The notes under the pieces are model-generated. The model ran no database searches and was not told where the DNA came from. It worked only from the letters and a program-made list of their open reading frames with translations. A stretch of 64,000 nucleotides of DNA from a virus, in the IMG/VR virus record IMGVR_UViG_3300042010_000030, positions 1-64,000 of that record. One strand, given 5' to 3'. Shown in pieces: positions 17,012 through 25,154 of this stretch (the first letter of the stretch is position 1; every line of letters starts with the position of its first letter). The translations under genes and the position numbers were made by a program.

Positions 17012-17608
17012 ATGGCTATCATCGGCGTAGACGTTGACCTGACTGTCGTGAACAGCGACATTGCGTGGTTTGACTGGTGCAACTCGAAGTGTCGCAACAA
17101 ACTTAACCATGCTGAGCTGATCGCTGAACGTGGTATGATTCCATATCACTTCGGTGAGCTGTTTGGCTTCGTCAATCCAGAAACTGCGCTTGACTTCTGG
17201 GATGAGGAGTATGTCTACGATGAGCTTGAGCCTATCGCGCACTCTGTCAATGCGTTGAAGGAACTCAGCAGACATCACCAGATCGTCTTCGTGTCGAAGC
17301 TGATGGGTAATCACTTCGAAAGTAAGAAGAGCTTTCTTGAACGCAACTTCCCGTTCATGTCTGGTTTCATCGGCACTGATCAGAAACAGTTCGCCCGCGT
17401 AGACATCTTGATTGATGATCGAGTCGACCACCTAAATAAGGTGCAGAAAGCAGGGATCGTCCCTATTCAGTACATGACACCATACCATCAAGATGAAGAA
17501 CCGGCCACTGACATGGCGTTCATCAAATCGTGGCTTGACCTGTTGTGCACTAATGAGGACACCTTGTACAATGCACTCTTCGAAAACTACCGGACAGCTA
17601 AAGTATGA
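17012..17608 (+). CDS. HAD-family phosphatase
   Basis: 198 aa from ATG 17012. GVDVDLTVVNSD is the DxD nucleophile motif near the N-terminus, VFVSK is motif II and DILIDDR is motif IV of the NT5C-like HAD group. It is a second, distinct copy of the type at 9049. It overlaps queE as ATGA, so a role in nucleotide supply for the deazaguanine pathway is possible. Confidence 0.7.
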   Translation: MAIIGVDVDLTVVNSDIAWFDWCNSKCRNKLNHAELIAERGMIPYHFGELFGFVNPETALDFWDEEYVYDELEPIAHSVNALKELSRHHQIVFVSKLMGNHFESKKSFLERNFPFMSGFIGTDQKQFARVDILIDDRVDHLNKVQKAGIVPIQYMTPYHQDEEPATDMAFIKSWLDLLCTNEDTLYNALFENYRTAKV

Positions 17609-18489
17609 AAGATGTAAAGTTCACTGAGATGTTCTACTCGATTCAGGGTGAAGCACTCAACACAGGTAAGCTGTGCACTTGGCTGCGCTTGTATCTGTGT
17701 TCGTTGCAGTGCCGTGGCTTCGGTCAAGTCGAACCGGGCAACCCTGAGACATGGGCTGAGCAATACCCGCTGATCGACGTGAAGAACATCACCGAGCTTG
17801 AGAAAGTGCCAACCCCAAGCACTGGTTGCGATTCCGCATACTCGTGGAGCGCACAGTTCAAGCACCTCGTCAAGACCAAGACCACGCGTGAAGTTGCGAC
17901 TGAAATCCGTGCAATGACGGGTCAAAAGAACTTCGGTAAGATCGGTCACGTCTTCACAGGCGGTGAACCTATGATGCAGCAGGAAGCAATTGCTGAAATC
18001 ATCATGTACTGGATCGATGTCGATGAAGACTGGCCAGCATGGGTCGGCTTCGAAACGAACGTTACTCAGAAGATCAAACCCGAGTTGCGTAAGGCGATCC
18101 AAGCGCTGAAAGACCATGAGTGTCATGTCTACTTCTCTATGTCGCCTAAGCTGTTGCACGTCTCAGGTGAAGAGCCGAAGAAAGCGATTCGCATTGACCT
18201 GATGGCTGAATACGTCAACCTCTGCCCTCAGAGCTACCTGAAGTTCGTGTTGAACGAAGACCAGCGTGCCTGGGATCAAGCTGCAAACATCGTACACGTC
18301 CTCGAACACTGCGGATCTTGCAACTACTGCGACATTGATGTATGGGTAATGCCTGTAGGCGGTGTGATCGGTCAACAGCTTGACCCTGCTGTAGGTCGTA
18401 TCGCAGACAAAGCGATCAAAGAATACCAGTGGAACGTTAGCCCTCGGGTACATGTTCTGATCTGGGGCGATGATCAAATCGGACGCTAA
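17605..18489 (+). CDS. queE: 7-carboxy-7-deazaguanine synthase QueE
   Basis: 294-aa radical SAM enzyme that converts carboxytetrahydropterin to 7-carboxy-7-deazaguanine. FYSIQGEALNTG and WLRLYLCSLQC near the N-terminus, the later cluster cysteine in TGCDSAYSW after a long insert, and FTGGEPMMQQ match phage QueE. The insert between cysteines with GFGQ is typical of T4-like phage versions. It starts within the stop of the HAD gene and heads the QueE-membrane-QueD run. Confidence 0.9.
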   Translation: MKDVKFTEMFYSIQGEALNTGKLCTWLRLYLCSLQCRGFGQVEPGNPETWAEQYPLIDVKNITELEKVPTPSTGCDSAYSWSAQFKHLVKTKTTREVATEIRAMTGQKNFGKIGHVFTGGEPMMQQEAIAEIIMYWIDVDEDWPAWVGFETNVTQKIKPELRKAIQALKDHECHVYFSMSPKLLHVSGEEPKKAIRIDLMAEYVNLCPQSYLKFVLNEDQRAWDQAANIVHVLEHCGSCNYCDIDVWVMPVGGVIGQQLDPAVGRIADKAIKEYQWNVSPRVHVLIWGDDQIGR

Positions 18490-18492
18490 CTG

Positions 18493-18735
18493 ATGATCAC
18501 CATCGCAACATGGGGAGGTATCCTGATGTGTATCGGGGCCTTCCTTTCATTAAAGGGTAAAATCTATCAAGCTGTAGCAACATACCTGTTTGCTGATGCG
18601 TGCTGGGTTTGGTTAACGTTCGACAAGGGCGACTACCAAGCGCTGTTCTTCACGTTAATAGGTTCACTGCTAAGCTTGGCAGCGTTCATCAAAATGTACC
18701 TAGGTGTCATGAGGAAGGACTTGAAAAATGATTGA
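18493..18735 (+). CDS. Small membrane protein in the deazaguanine operon
   Basis: 80 aa with three hydrophobic stretches (ITIATWGGILMCIGAF, AVATYLFADACWVWLTF, LFFTLIGSLLSLAAFIKMYLGVM). It lies 3 nt after queE and overlaps queD by 8 nt, so it is co-translated with the pathway. No family recognised. A role in uptake or membrane placement of a precursor would be inference from position only. Confidence 0.75.
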   Translation: MITIATWGGILMCIGAFLSLKGKIYQAVATYLFADACWVWLTFDKGDYQALFFTLIGSLLSLAAFIKMYLGVMRKDLKND

Positions 18736-19345
18736 GGTTCACAGCACCAAAGTTTATCAACGACTTGCAACGGCGCATGCCCAGTTCTTCGACAAAGAAC
18801 CAGACGGCTCGCCAGGTGAGTGCGCAAGCGTTCATGGTTATGACCGAACGATCTCTCTCACCTTCTCTGGTGAAATTGACGAAAATGGTTGGATCGTTCC
18901 CTTCGGTGAACTGCAAGAAGTCAAGAAGTTTCTTGAATTCTACTTTGACCACACAATCGTCTTGCCAGCGAACGACCAGCGTATCAGTGGTATCACACAA
19001 GAAATGACCAAGCCAGGAGGTCTGTTCAGCAAGTTGCGTATTCTACCATGCGGCGTAAGCATGGAAATGTCCTCTCTGTTCATCTGGGAGTTCATTTCAC
19101 CGTATATCACCCACGTTACCAACGGTCGGTGCTATGTGTCGCGTGTTGAGAGCCGTGAGCATGAATGCAACAGCGCCTACATCACCGTAGACCGTGAGAC
19201 TGCAATGAAGACCTACAAGCAGTTGATCGCAGGTGGTGAACAGTTCATGGGCGACCCTACGGCGTTCTTGCTTGTCAAACAAGCAAGTTGGGATTACATC
19301 GCGCCGAAGGACGCGCTTGATTGGTACAGCAAGCTATCAGCATAA
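18728..19345 (+). CDS. queD: 6-carboxytetrahydropterin synthase QueD
   Basis: 205 aa, T-fold enzyme turning dihydroneopterin triphosphate into carboxytetrahydropterin. Seen: a possible zinc His in ATAHAQFF, catalytic-type C32 and H36 in CASVHGY, PFGELQEVKKFLEFYFDHT, GVSMEMSSLFIWE and RVESREHECNSA. Where bacterial QueD has HGH, this protein has HGY (Y38), so one usual zinc ligand is changed or supplied elsewhere. It is longer than cellular QueD (about 120 aa), as in other phages. Confidence 0.85.
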   Translation: MIEVHSTKVYQRLATAHAQFFDKEPDGSPGECASVHGYDRTISLTFSGEIDENGWIVPFGELQEVKKFLEFYFDHTIVLPANDQRISGITQEMTKPGGLFSKLRILPCGVSMEMSSLFIWEFISPYITHVTNGRCYVSRVESREHECNSAYITVDRETAMKTYKQLIAGGEQFMGDPTAFLLVKQASWDYIAPKDALDWYSKLSA

Positions 19346-19364
19346 CCTAGTCGATAGGTAATCA

Positions 19365-19408
19365 CAATGGTCTAACAGGTTGACGCAACTGTTAGACCAT
19401 TGTAGTAT
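19365..19408 (+). promoter_or_regulatory. Inverted repeat with promoter -35 in its loop
   Basis: CAATGGTCTAACAG (19365-19378) is perfectly complementary to 19389-19402. The 10-nt loop plus one base carries TTGACG (19380-19385) and TAGTAT (19403-19408) follows the right arm with a 17-nt spacer. It ends the queD unit and starts the next. Confidence 0.75.
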
Positions 19409-19487
19409 CTGCTCTATAGAAAGACGAAACGTGAAGTGGTTGCAGAGCGAGTCAGAAAGCGAAAACCAAAAAGATTGAAGAAACAGG

Positions 19488-19516
19488 TTGACGCAGGTAC
19501 TCACTAGAGTTAAGAT
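19488..19516 (+). promoter_or_regulatory. Second sigma70-like promoter
   Basis: TTGACG 19488-19493, 17-nt spacer, TAAGAT 19511-19516. Between this and the upstream promoter no open frame with a ribosome site is seen. Confidence 0.6.
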
Positions 19517-19563
19517 GAAATCACTGAAGCGAAACTACACCATTCTGAAGAGAGACCTACATC

Positions 19564-20259
19564 ATGACTAGCCCAATCAAAGTTATCGACCCAGCTGTTA
19601 AACTGAACCTCGCTATCGAATCCCTGCTGAAGCCGCAACTGAAAGCGAAAGAACTCGCTGAACAGTTCGGTATGAGCGAGACGACCGCCAAGCGTGCGAT
19701 GAAAGACTTTCACGACGAAGCGTGCAAGATCATCGACCAGCGCGTAGCTGACGAAGAGGCCGCCCTGCAAGCTGCTGAAGACGCGAAGAAAGCTGCAAAG
19801 ACTTCGTCGTCGAAGAAGGGCGGTAAAAAAACTGAAGCTGATGCACCAAAGACCGATGCTCCAAAGGTCGAAGATGCACCGAAGACTGATGCACCACCAG
19901 CAGCGCCGGCGGCCCCAGCAACACCAAAAGCACGCGCTCCAGGTACTGACATCGCTCGTGGTGAAAAGGGCTTCAAGCCGCGCAACGGTCGCTGGACTGT
20001 GCTGAACGCACTGTTCGCTGAAAAGGGGTTCGATGATGCAGCGGCCCTGTACATCGAAGCGAACAAGCGTGGTGTAGCTGCTGGTCTGAAAGAGCTGAAT
20101 CGCGGTAGCTTCTACTCGATGTTGAGTATGGCGAAAAAGAAAAGCTTGACGGCTGCGGCTACGGCTGCTAGTGTTAAAGATGTAAACAAAGATGACAACA
20201 AAGCAGCAGACACAAGCACTAGCAATGACGCAGGTGCTGCTGACACAGACAAGAGTTAA
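19564..20259 (+). CDS. DNA-binding-like protein with Ala/Pro linker, paralogue 1
   Basis: 231 aa. An N-terminal helix-turn-helix-like part (LKAKELAEQFGMSETTAKRAMKDF) is followed by a Lys/Ala/Pro-rich linker with repeated DAPK units (about 85-135). A compact C-terminal domain (GFKPRNGRWTVLNALF...GSFYSMLSMAKK) and an acidic tail close the protein. The C-terminal domain recurs in the gene at 20367. The architecture suggests an abundant chromatin-like or regulatory protein; the family is not recognised. Confidence 0.7.
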   Translation: MTSPIKVIDPAVKLNLAIESLLKPQLKAKELAEQFGMSETTAKRAMKDFHDEACKIIDQRVADEEAALQAAEDAKKAAKTSSSKKGGKKTEADAPKTDAPKVEDAPKTDAPPAAPAAPATPKARAPGTDIARGEKGFKPRNGRWTVLNALFAEKGFDDAAALYIEANKRGVAAGLKELNRGSFYSMLSMAKKKSLTAAATAASVKDVNKDDNKAADTSTSNDAGAADTDKS

Positions 20260-20366
20260 CAGTTAGCTGTAATCGATTCAAACGCATTGTTTTCGTAGTA
20301 TTGCGTCGTTTCTGTTAGTGAGTCTGTTGTGTTCTGAAACCATTCTTGAATACTTGGAGTACTACC

Positions 20367-20831
20367 ATGAAAACTATCGACACTACCAAAGCTCGCATTG
20401 AAGTCGCTAAAATCGCAATCGAATCAATCAAGATGCTTGCGCATCTTGAAGGTACTGATCTCGCTAGCTTGCTCGCTGAGTTGAACGCTGAAGACTCGCA
20501 ACTGAATGCCGCAACACCAGCTGTGCAACCAGCTAAGGGCTCCAGGAGCAAGAAAGCGACAGGTACCGTTATCGCGACTATTCCGGCTCCAACCCCAGCA
20601 CCATCAATAGCAAACGATGGTGTCGATGAGCGTGGTTATCACCCTCGCAACGGTCGTTGGGAAATGCTGAACAAGATGTTCGCAGAAGTTGGCTTCAATA
20701 AGAGTACTGGTGAACTTTTCGACGAGGCGAATAAAAGGGGTGCAGCACTTGGTCTCGAACCTTTGCGCAAGACCACGTTCTACTCGATGCTCAGCGTTGC
20801 CAAGAAGGCCGCTGGTTACGTCAAGAAGTAA
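20367..20831 (+). CDS. DNA-binding-like protein with shared C-terminal domain, paralogue 2
   Basis: 154 aa from ATG 20367, with TTGGAGT upstream at 20354-20360. A helical N-terminus, an Ala/Pro/Lys linker and the C-terminal domain GYHPRNGRWEMLNKMF...TTFYSMLSVAKK align with the gene at 19564. The N-terminal domains differ, so the C-terminal module is the conserved functional unit. Function unknown. Confidence 0.7.
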   Translation: MKTIDTTKARIEVAKIAIESIKMLAHLEGTDLASLLAELNAEDSQLNAATPAVQPAKGSRSKKATGTVIATIPAPTPAPSIANDGVDERGYHPRNGRWEMLNKMFAEVGFNKSTGELFDEANKRGAALGLEPLRKTTFYSMLSVAKKAAGYVKK

Positions 20832-20857
20832 CACCGCGCAACGATACACCGTAACAC

Positions 20858-20898
20858 CAGGAAGGCGAAACTCTAGACAAAAGAGTTTCGCCTTCCTG
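20858..20898 (+). terminator. Strong hairpin terminator
   Basis: A 17-bp perfect stem (20858-20874 with 20882-20898) and a 7-nt loop, followed by a pyrimidine-rich stretch (CTTTCCTC). Confidence 0.85.
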
Positions 20899-20909
20899 CT
20901 TTCCTCTGT

Positions 20910-20930
20910 TATAATATCCTATCCTAAATA
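20910..20930 (+). promoter_or_regulatory. TATAAT and TAAATA motifs before folE
   Basis: TATAAT at 20910-20915 is a candidate -10 but its -35 region falls in the terminator. TAAATA at 20925-20930 lies 46 nt before folE. Which, if either, is used cannot be told from sequence. Confidence 0.4.
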
Positions 20931-20975
20931 GGTTCACATGAAATTTATTCTCAACACCATCAAAAAGGTAGATCG

Positions 20976-21650
20976 ATGTCCTTCCAACCTACGAAAACCG
21001 ATGCAGCACTCGGCAAAGCTGTCAACGATTACTTGATCCTGAAAGGTGTAGCTACACCGACTATCGCGTCTGACCTGAGCGACGACGACAAGGTTCGGAT
21101 TATCGAAGATCACATGACCGAAGTACTCACCACTCTTGGTCTTGACCTGGCTGATGATTCTCTGGCTGAGACACCTCGTCGTGTGGCCAAGATGTTTGTC
21201 AAAGAACTGTTCTGGGGCCTGAAGACCGAGAACTTCCCTAAGGCTACCACTGTCGACAACAAGATGTCCTACAACCAGATGGTTGTTGAGAAAGACGTGA
21301 CCATCATGTCGAGCTGCGAACACCACCTTGTCACGATTGACGGTATCGCGCACATCGCCTACATCCCTAAGGGTAAGGTACTGGGTCTGTCGAAGCTCAA
21401 CCGTATCGCTGAGTACTTCGCTCGCCGTCCACAGATTCAAGAGCGTCTGACCTTGCAGATCGCACACAGTCTTCAGTTCATCCTCGACACCGAAGACGTT
21501 GCTGTTGTGATCGATGCTGAACACTACTGCGTCAAATCGCGCGGTGTTGAAGACCACGGTAGCCATACAGTCACTTCGTACCTCGGTGGTTCGTTCAGCA
21601 GTAATCCAGTATGCCGTCAAGAGTTCATGAGCATCGTCTACTCCAAGTGA
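20976..21650 (+). CDS. folE: GTP cyclohydrolase I FolE
   Basis: 224 aa. It makes dihydroneopterin triphosphate from GTP, the first step toward 7-deazaguanines. The ETPRRVAKMF segment, zinc Cys/His in SSCEHHL (C114, H117), GLSKLNRIAEYFARRPQIQE and the second zinc Cys in AEHYCVKSRGVE are all present, so it should be active. It is followed 8 nt later by dpdA. Confidence 0.93.
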   Translation: MSFQPTKTDAALGKAVNDYLILKGVATPTIASDLSDDDKVRIIEDHMTEVLTTLGLDLADDSLAETPRRVAKMFVKELFWGLKTENFPKATTVDNKMSYNQMVVEKDVTIMSSCEHHLVTIDGIAHIAYIPKGKVLGLSKLNRIAEYFARRPQIQERLTLQIAHSLQFILDTEDVAVVIDAEHYCVKSRGVEDHGSHTVTSYLGGSFSSNPVCRQEFMSIVYSK

Positions 21651-21658
21651 GGTTTTAA

Positions 21659-22936
21659 ATGTTTGAGTACGTTGCTTCTGGTCTGAGTCACACTCGGATC
21701 ATGCAAAAGATGGCACTTGAGTCGCCCGCGCACCTTGCTATTGACGACATGATCGGCTCTATGCAAGGTAAGTACGGGCACACGTACAGTTGCCTGTTCA
21801 ACGCGCACACTGAAAAGCAATACGGGCCACAGGTCAACGAGTTCTACAAGCAGTGGCATAAGATCCATTCTGACTCTGGTGGCCTTCAGATCATCACCCA
21901 GGGCCTGACGATTACCGAGCAAATGAAGCTAGATGTCTATGACATCCAGTCGAAATATTCGGACATCGCCATGAGCTTCGATGAAATCCCGATTGTCCTG
22001 ACAGGCAAGACGTCTGGTCGTAACGATACCGATGACCGCTTCTTTGATGCTGCGAACTTCACCGACTATGCCAAGCGCACAGGTGAGAACATCCGCAAGC
22101 AAATCGAATTCATCGTTGACAATGACCGCATGCGCTGCAAGCCGCTGTTGATCATTCAAGGCAACTGTGTTGACACGTACAAGCAATGGCTAGATGTCCT
22201 GCTTGAGACCATTCCTGATAACTTGCATCAGTACATCGGTGGTATCTCTCTAGGGGCGGCAGGCCTCGGTACAGGCCCGCTGGAAGACATCGAACGTATG
22301 TTCAGCTTCACGCAACTTGAAGCACCAGACCACATCAAGAATACCTTGCACATCCTTGGAGTCGGTAGCGTCAAGCGTCTGTTGCCTGCGGTGATGTTCA
22401 AGCGTTCAGGTATGTTGGATGGGGTGCATGTGTCGTATGACTCGACGTCGCACACGAGTGGCGTGACGATGGGTCATTACTACAGCTACGATTTTAAAGG
22501 TAATCGGAAGTTCCCTGTGACCTTCTCTCGGTTCTCTGAACAGATCATGCGCGACATCGAAACCTACTTCGGCTTTAACCTTGACCCTATTATCTTTATG
22601 GATTCAATCCGTTTAAGTAATAAGGCATTTGCTGACAGGCATGGTGAGCCTGATGACGCAATGAATGAACTTCGGTTGAAGATTTGTTTTGGTTTTATTT
22701 GCGCATCGATACTTAACTTTACTCGGCACGTTGACGAAATCACAACTAACGAGTATAGTTTGACCGAGTTCGTGCAAGAGCAAGGGTTGAACCCTATGCT
22801 GCACCTGCGCGATGTAAATGACATGGCAAGTTGGAACGACTGGAAACGGAACTTCGGTAAGAAGGTTCAAAGTCGTCGCATTAAACACCTCAGTGAAGCA
22901 AACAATCAATCTACTCTTTTCGACTTAGCAGGATAA
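21659..22936 (+). CDS. dpdA: DNA guanine transglycosylase DpdA
   Basis: 425 aa, TGT-related enzyme that swaps guanine in DNA for a 7-deazaguanine. DSGGLQ at 72-77 is the TGT active-site loop, followed by SFDEIP, the base-pocket strand GGISLGAAGLGTGP, and LLPAVMFKRSG. The canonical tRNA-TGT zinc site (CxCxxC) is absent, as is typical for phage DpdA. The neighbouring folE, queD and queE supply the substrate. Which DpdA subfamily it belongs to cannot be judged here. Confidence 0.85.
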   Translation: MFEYVASGLSHTRIMQKMALESPAHLAIDDMIGSMQGKYGHTYSCLFNAHTEKQYGPQVNEFYKQWHKIHSDSGGLQIITQGLTITEQMKLDVYDIQSKYSDIAMSFDEIPIVLTGKTSGRNDTDDRFFDAANFTDYAKRTGENIRKQIEFIVDNDRMRCKPLLIIQGNCVDTYKQWLDVLLETIPDNLHQYIGGISLGAAGLGTGPLEDIERMFSFTQLEAPDHIKNTLHILGVGSVKRLLPAVMFKRSGMLDGVHVSYDSTSHTSGVTMGHYYSYDFKGNRKFPVTFSRFSEQIMRDIETYFGFNLDPIIFMDSIRLSNKAFADRHGEPDDAMNELRLKICFGFICASILNFTRHVDEITTNEYSLTEFVQEQGLNPMLHLRDVNDMASWNDWKRNFGKKVQSRRIKHLSEANNQSTLFDLAG

Positions 22937-22940
22937 GTTA

Positions 22941-23330
22941 ATGATCACCAAGTATAACAGTGAAGTATTCGTGACCTTTCAACGTGAAGGTATCCATTGC
23001 TATCCGGCCGCTGCAACTGATCCGAAGTTGGCAACTGGTGGCTGGGATGATGTTAGCTTTCTCGCATCGCCACATCGCCATATGTTTCACTTCAAGTTGA
23101 CCCTCGAAGTATTCCACAATGACCGTGATATCGAGTTCATCCAACTCAAACGTCAATGTCTGAAGTGGTATGACGAAGGCACTCTGAACTTCGACCACAA
23201 GTCCTGCGAGATGCTGGCCGATGAACTTGCCGAACGCGTTGCTGCACAGTGGCCAGGTCGCACCATCAAGATCGAAGTGAACGAAGATGGTGAAAACGGT
23301 TGCGTCAACTCTTACTGCGACGGTATCTAA
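22941..23330 (+). CDS. Second QueD-like T-fold protein beside dpdA
   Basis: 129 aa. The T-fold pattern of 6-pyruvoyl/carboxy-tetrahydropterin synthases is visible: PHRHMFHF (H45, H47 match the zinc HxH), DIEFIQLKR (matches the DF-LK segment), SCEMLADELAERV (matches PT-E-LA) and IKIEVNEDGENG (matches the E-T region). The catalytic Cys four residues before the HxH is missing. A full-length QueD is encoded at 18728, so this protein probably does a different step, perhaps tailoring the base. It starts 4 nt after dpdA. Confidence 0.65.
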   Translation: MITKYNSEVFVTFQREGIHCYPAAATDPKLATGGWDDVSFLASPHRHMFHFKLTLEVFHNDRDIEFIQLKRQCLKWYDEGTLNFDHKSCEMLADELAERVAAQWPGRTIKIEVNEDGENGCVNSYCDGI

Positions 23331-23333
23331 CTC

Positions 23334-24377
23334 ATGGGCACAGTGCACCTCATCGAACTAGAACCGATTGAGAGTCGCTATACATCGATCTGGAAGCACA
23401 CGCTTCCAGCATTGATCGAGACTCACGGGATGAAAGTCAACGTCATTGCAGGGGAAGCCAGGGGCTCCGACACTGCAACAGAAGGCGCGTTTCTCAACTT
23501 CACGAAGACCAACGAGTTCAAAGCATCACAAGCGATCATCTTGGCGCGTGCGTTTGATGATGGTACAGTCACTGATGGTGATGTGCTGTTGTTCACTGAT
23601 GCATGGAACCCTGTGATCTTGATGGCGCGCTACATGATCGACTTGACAGGTAAAGATGTTCAGATCGCCAGCATGTGGCACGCAGGTAGCTATGACCCTC
23701 AAGACTTTCTTGGTCGCAAGATCCCGAGCAAGACATGGTCATTCAATGCTGAGCGCGCAATGTTCTATGCTGCCGACGTGAACTTCTTTGCGACTCAGTT
23801 CCATGTTGACATGTTCTGCAATACGCTCGGTGTCGATAGACGTCATTCGACGATCCATAAGGCGGGCTTCCCGTTCGAATACATCGCAGAGATTGCGCAA
23901 TGTGCAACGCCTGCTGATCTCGTTAAGGAAGATATTGTTTGTTTTCCGCACCGACTAAGCGAAGAGAAGAACTATAACCTGTTTAAGCAACTTGAAGTTA
24001 TGTTACCACAATATAAGTTCATTGCCTGTCAGGAAAGTTCGTTGACTAAGGACGAGTATTACAATATCCTTGCTCGCTCTAAGTTGCTGTTCTCGGCAAA
24101 CAAACAGGAAACTCTCGGTATCGGCACATATGAAGGATTGGCTCTCAAGGCAATCCCGATGGTGCCCGACTACTTGTCATACTCGGAAATGTACAACGTA
24201 CTGTTCAAGTATGATCCAGCGGAGATGCGTGACCCACAGGCAATGGCTGACTTGATTGTTCATTACATGAATAACTATGACAAGCTTGCGCCGCGACTCG
24301 ATAAAGAGTTCGAACGCATCTCTGCGACCTTCTTCACCTCAACCTCAATGATGACCACTTTAAAGGAACTGATGTAA
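23334..24377 (+). CDS. Glycosyltransferase-like protein
   Basis: 347 aa with a GT-B-like layout: an N-terminal acceptor half, VCFPHRLSEEKNYNLFKQLEVMLP (as in GT4 'rlspeKN'), SKLLFSANKQETLGIGTYEGLALKAIPMVPD (the E-x7-E-type donor site). It follows the QueD-like gene by 3 nt. It could glycosylate the modified DNA base or act on the host surface; the position in the modification cluster favours the former, but this is inference. Confidence 0.7.
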   Translation: MGTVHLIELEPIESRYTSIWKHTLPALIETHGMKVNVIAGEARGSDTATEGAFLNFTKTNEFKASQAIILARAFDDGTVTDGDVLLFTDAWNPVILMARYMIDLTGKDVQIASMWHAGSYDPQDFLGRKIPSKTWSFNAERAMFYAADVNFFATQFHVDMFCNTLGVDRRHSTIHKAGFPFEYIAEIAQCATPADLVKEDIVCFPHRLSEEKNYNLFKQLEVMLPQYKFIACQESSLTKDEYYNILARSKLLFSANKQETLGIGTYEGLALKAIPMVPDYLSYSEMYNVLFKYDPAEMRDPQAMADLIVHYMNNYDKLAPRLDKEFERISATFFTSTSMMTTLKELM

Positions 24378-24379
24378 CT

Positions 24380-25063
24380 ATGAACTTCGATACTTTTAAC
24401 CGCCAAATCCAAGACGTTATCGACTGGAACGCGGTTGCTCGCAAGATGACCCACACCTTCACTCCAGAACAACTGGTAGCACAGACTGCATATGTCCATG
24501 AAGAGGTGATGGAAACTATCGCAGGCATCGCAACCAAAGACACGAAGGAAACTCTGGATGGCATCGCTGACATCTTCGTCACCCTTGCCTACAAGTACTT
24601 CCTGATGCGTCAAGAGTTCAATGCCGACTTCAACGTTGAAGACCTGTTCGGTGAAGACATCAGCACAGACCCTCGCCTGCAACAAGACTACCTGCTGTCG
24701 CTGACCAGCACCATCTCAACCAACAACCTGTTTGCAGAAGGCCTGCACGACATCGAATTCACCATGAGCCTGCTGTACCTGCTGATGTACGTTGCTGAAG
24801 ACCTGTATAAGGTTGATATGCATGTCGTCGTCGATGCGGTGATGGAAAGCAACTGGAGCAAGTTCCCAATCGCCAGCGAAGTCAAAGACATTGACGCTAT
24901 GTGTGAGTGGATTGAAGAAGTCCGCAAGCGCGAAAACGTCGGCTACTCGTTTGCTGAAGTTGCTGGTGTCCAGCGTGTAACCTTCCGTGACAACTTCGGT
25001 GAAGGCAAGATCATGAAGCCTTCGACTTTCGTTGAGCCGAACATCGCCGCACTGCTGAAGTAA
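24380..25063 (+). CDS. MazG-like nucleotide pyrophosphohydrolase
   Basis: 227 aa. YVHEEVMETIAGIATKDTKETLDGIADIFVTLAYKYF has the EExxE...ExxD helix pair of all-alpha NTP pyrophosphatases. The C-terminal 100 residues form a second helical part not recognised. It lies 2 nt after the glycosyltransferase. It may clear nucleotides or signalling nucleotides. Confidence 0.65.
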   Translation: MNFDTFNRQIQDVIDWNAVARKMTHTFTPEQLVAQTAYVHEEVMETIAGIATKDTKETLDGIADIFVTLAYKYFLMRQEFNADFNVEDLFGEDISTDPRLQQDYLLSLTSTISTNNLFAEGLHDIEFTMSLLYLLMYVAEDLYKVDMHVVVDAVMESNWSKFPIASEVKDIDAMCEWIEEVRKRENVGYSFAEVAGVQRVTFRDNFGEGKIMKPSTFVEPNIAALLK

Positions 25064-25075
25064 ATCGCCCCTGCG

Positions 25076-25110
25076 AGTCGCTGTAAGCCCTTTACAGCGA
25101 CTTCGTTCCT
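25076..25110 (+). terminator. Intrinsic terminator before DNA polymerase
   Basis: AGTCGCTGTAA (25076-25086) pairs with 25092-25102, loop 5 nt, followed by TCGTTCCTTT. Confidence 0.8.
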
Positions 25111-25154
25111 TTAGTAGTATCGTCGCCCATTTATCCAACTAAGGCTGCTAATAC

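Noticed and set aside
20925-20930. TAAATA as a firm late promoter for folE
   Set aside because: folE is expected early with queD and queE; the hexamer may be chance, so it is kept only as a low-confidence motif.
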